Shown in pieces: positions 31,327 to 32,272 of a DNA stretch of 32,272 bases; position 1 is the stretch's first letter; every line of letters starts with the position of its first letter. Under the pieces are notes generated by a model. It did not search any database, was not told the origin of the DNA, and saw nothing but the letters and a program-made list of their open reading frames with translations. The translations under genes and the position numbers were made by a program. The stretch comes from Desulfobacterales bacterium (GTDB taxonomy: Bacteria; Desulfobacterota; Desulfobacteria; Desulfobacterales; JAHEIW01): positions 3,157,205 to 3,189,476 of the forward strand of contig CP070746.1 in the NCBI GenBank assembly GCA_020348305.1. The letters run 5' to 3'.

Positions 31327-32272
31327 TTATCTGGCCAGAATCGCGTTGATCCTTTCATGGGCTTCCGACAACGCTTTTTCAGGTGATTTCATACCCACAA
31401 TAGCTTCTTGGAGCGAGGTCGTAAAGGTATCCATGATTTCAGGCCATTGTTTGATCTGGGGTTCCACTTTTCCATACGGTAGCTGAGATGCCATGACACT
31501 GGCAAATTTATCATTTAGGATCTCCGGAGCGACCCCGCTGACATCTTTGCGGGAAGAGGTCACCCGGTTATCCACAAACCATTTCAACTCGATGTCTTTG
31601 CTGGTGATAAATTTCATCAGTTGCCAGGCCTCGTTGGGGTGCTTTGTGCTGGGGCTCATCACCCAGGAGCTTAGCCAGATGGCGGTGGCCTGTTTCCGTT
31701 TGACCGGCGCCGGTGCGCATTGCAACACTTCAAACGCATTCAGATCGGGGTTGATCTTGTTGACAATCGGCGGTGTCCAGCCGGAGCCCATAATCATCGC
31801 GACTTTTTTCTGAGCCAGCTGGGTTCGCACTTCCTGGGGATTCATGGCCGTCAATCCGGGCGGGACGACTTTGTGTTTGGTGTACAGTTCCACAAAGAAC
31901 GCAAAGGCTTCTTTGGCCTCGGGGGTATCCAGAGCGGATCGCTTCATATCCGGCGTGAGGTAATCCGCACCGAAGCTCCAGAGAAACGGACCGAATCTCA
32001 TCGAAAATCCCGGGCTTTTGGCCCCCACCGTACCGAATCCCCACTGGTCAACCTTTCCGTCACCATTTGTATCCCGCGTAAGCTTTTTGGCATATGCAAG
32101 GAACTCATCCGTGGTTTTGGGCGGTTTATTGGGATCCAATCCTGCCGCTTCGAACATGGCGGTGTTGTAGAACAGCACCATGGTCATGTAATCACCGGGC
32201 ATGGCATGTATCTTGCCGTTGTGTTTCATCAACTCAATTGGCAGCGGGTACCAGGCATCCAAAAACCCAGAT
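31327..32272 (-). CDS. ABC solute-binding protein (family 1), N-terminus cut by the window
   Basis: At least 315 aa of a periplasmic binding protein of the carbohydrate type; the frame is open to the window edge, so the start and signal peptide are missing. It includes VLFYNTAMFEAAGLDPNKPP followed by KTTDEFLAYAKKLT, a hallmark of SBP_bac_1 proteins, an EF-hand-like loop DTNGDGKVDQWGFG, KVAMIMGSGW, and the C-terminal NEAWQLMKFITSKD. The genes that follow encode the matching permeases and ATPase. Ligand unknown. It is probably the most highly expressed gene of the set, with a strong hairpin just after it. Confidence 0.93.
   Translation of the reverse strand, partial: SGFLDAWYPLPIELMKHNGKIHAMPGDYMTMVLFYNTAMFEAAGLDPNKPPKTTDEFLAYAKKLTRDTNGDGKVDQWGFGTVGAKSPGFSMRFGPFLWSFGADYLTPDMKRSALDTPEAKEAFAFFVELYTKHKVVPPGLTAMNPQEVRTQLAQKKVAMIMGSGWTPPIVNKINPDLNAFEVLQCAPAPVKRKQATAIWLSSWVMSPSTKHPNEAWQLMKFITSKDIELKWFVDNRVTSSRKDVSGVAPEILNDKFASVMASQLPYGKVEPQIKQWPEIMDTFTTSLQEAIVGMKSPEKALSEAHERINAILAR

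Overview
The window looks like a chromosomal segment of an anaerobic Desulfobacterota-type bacterium, possibly Desulfobacterales. This is inferred from the two-subunit indolepyruvate:ferredoxin oxidoreductase, the carbohydrate-type ABC systems, a sensor kinase/SpoIIE-phosphatase operon and abundant short dispersed repeats. No rRNA, tRNA, transposase or CRISPR array was seen, so the taxonomic call is weak.

Left part, + strand (1-11 kb): the broken end of a solute-binding protein gene, two ABC permeases (925-2741), their MalK-type ATPase (3201-4325) and a fold-type IV transaminase close to (R)-selective amine transaminases (4443-5354). A second operon (5803-10989) encodes a periplasmic family-3 binding protein, a HAMP/GAF histidine kinase, a CheY-like receiver, a receiver-PP2C phosphatase and a second, paralogous binding protein. 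It has no permease, so it is probably a ligand-sensing pathway and not an uptake system. Then come an SDR dehydrogenase on the minus strand (11242-12003), a zinc-free MDR oxidoreductase (12546-13583) and a small ABM-type monooxygenase (13915-14223).

Centre (14.2-21.9 kb): an integron cassette array without an integrase gene (a CALIN-like array). Twelve small + strand genes are each followed by a folded attC site of 58-111 bp, all in one orientation. Upstream lie a terminator-like hairpin, a strong sigma70-like promoter pointing into the array (14678-14706) and an attI-like core (14775). The array is bracketed by a direct repeat of about 165 bp (14281-14445 and 21691-21855). A second repeat (21583-21672 and 23044-23132) brackets the neighbouring antiporter gene. 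Seven of the twelve cassette products look exported, lipid-anchored or membrane-embedded, and three carry paired-cysteine zinc-ribbon-like motifs. None can be given a function with confidence.

Right part (21.9-32.3 kb): a CaCA-family cation antiporter (+) and a Tat-type DUF362 pseudogene (+) with a frameshift and a nonsense codon. Then, on the minus strand, comes a long catabolic set read right to left: solute-binding protein (cut by the window end), two ABC permeases, SDR dehydrogenase, MalK-type ATPase, IorA and IorB. With the transaminase on the left, this suggests uptake of an organic compound and its oxidation through a 2-oxoacid to an acyl-CoA, but the substrate cannot be read from sequence. 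A 197-199 bp MITE-like element occurs once in each ABC region, in opposite orientations.
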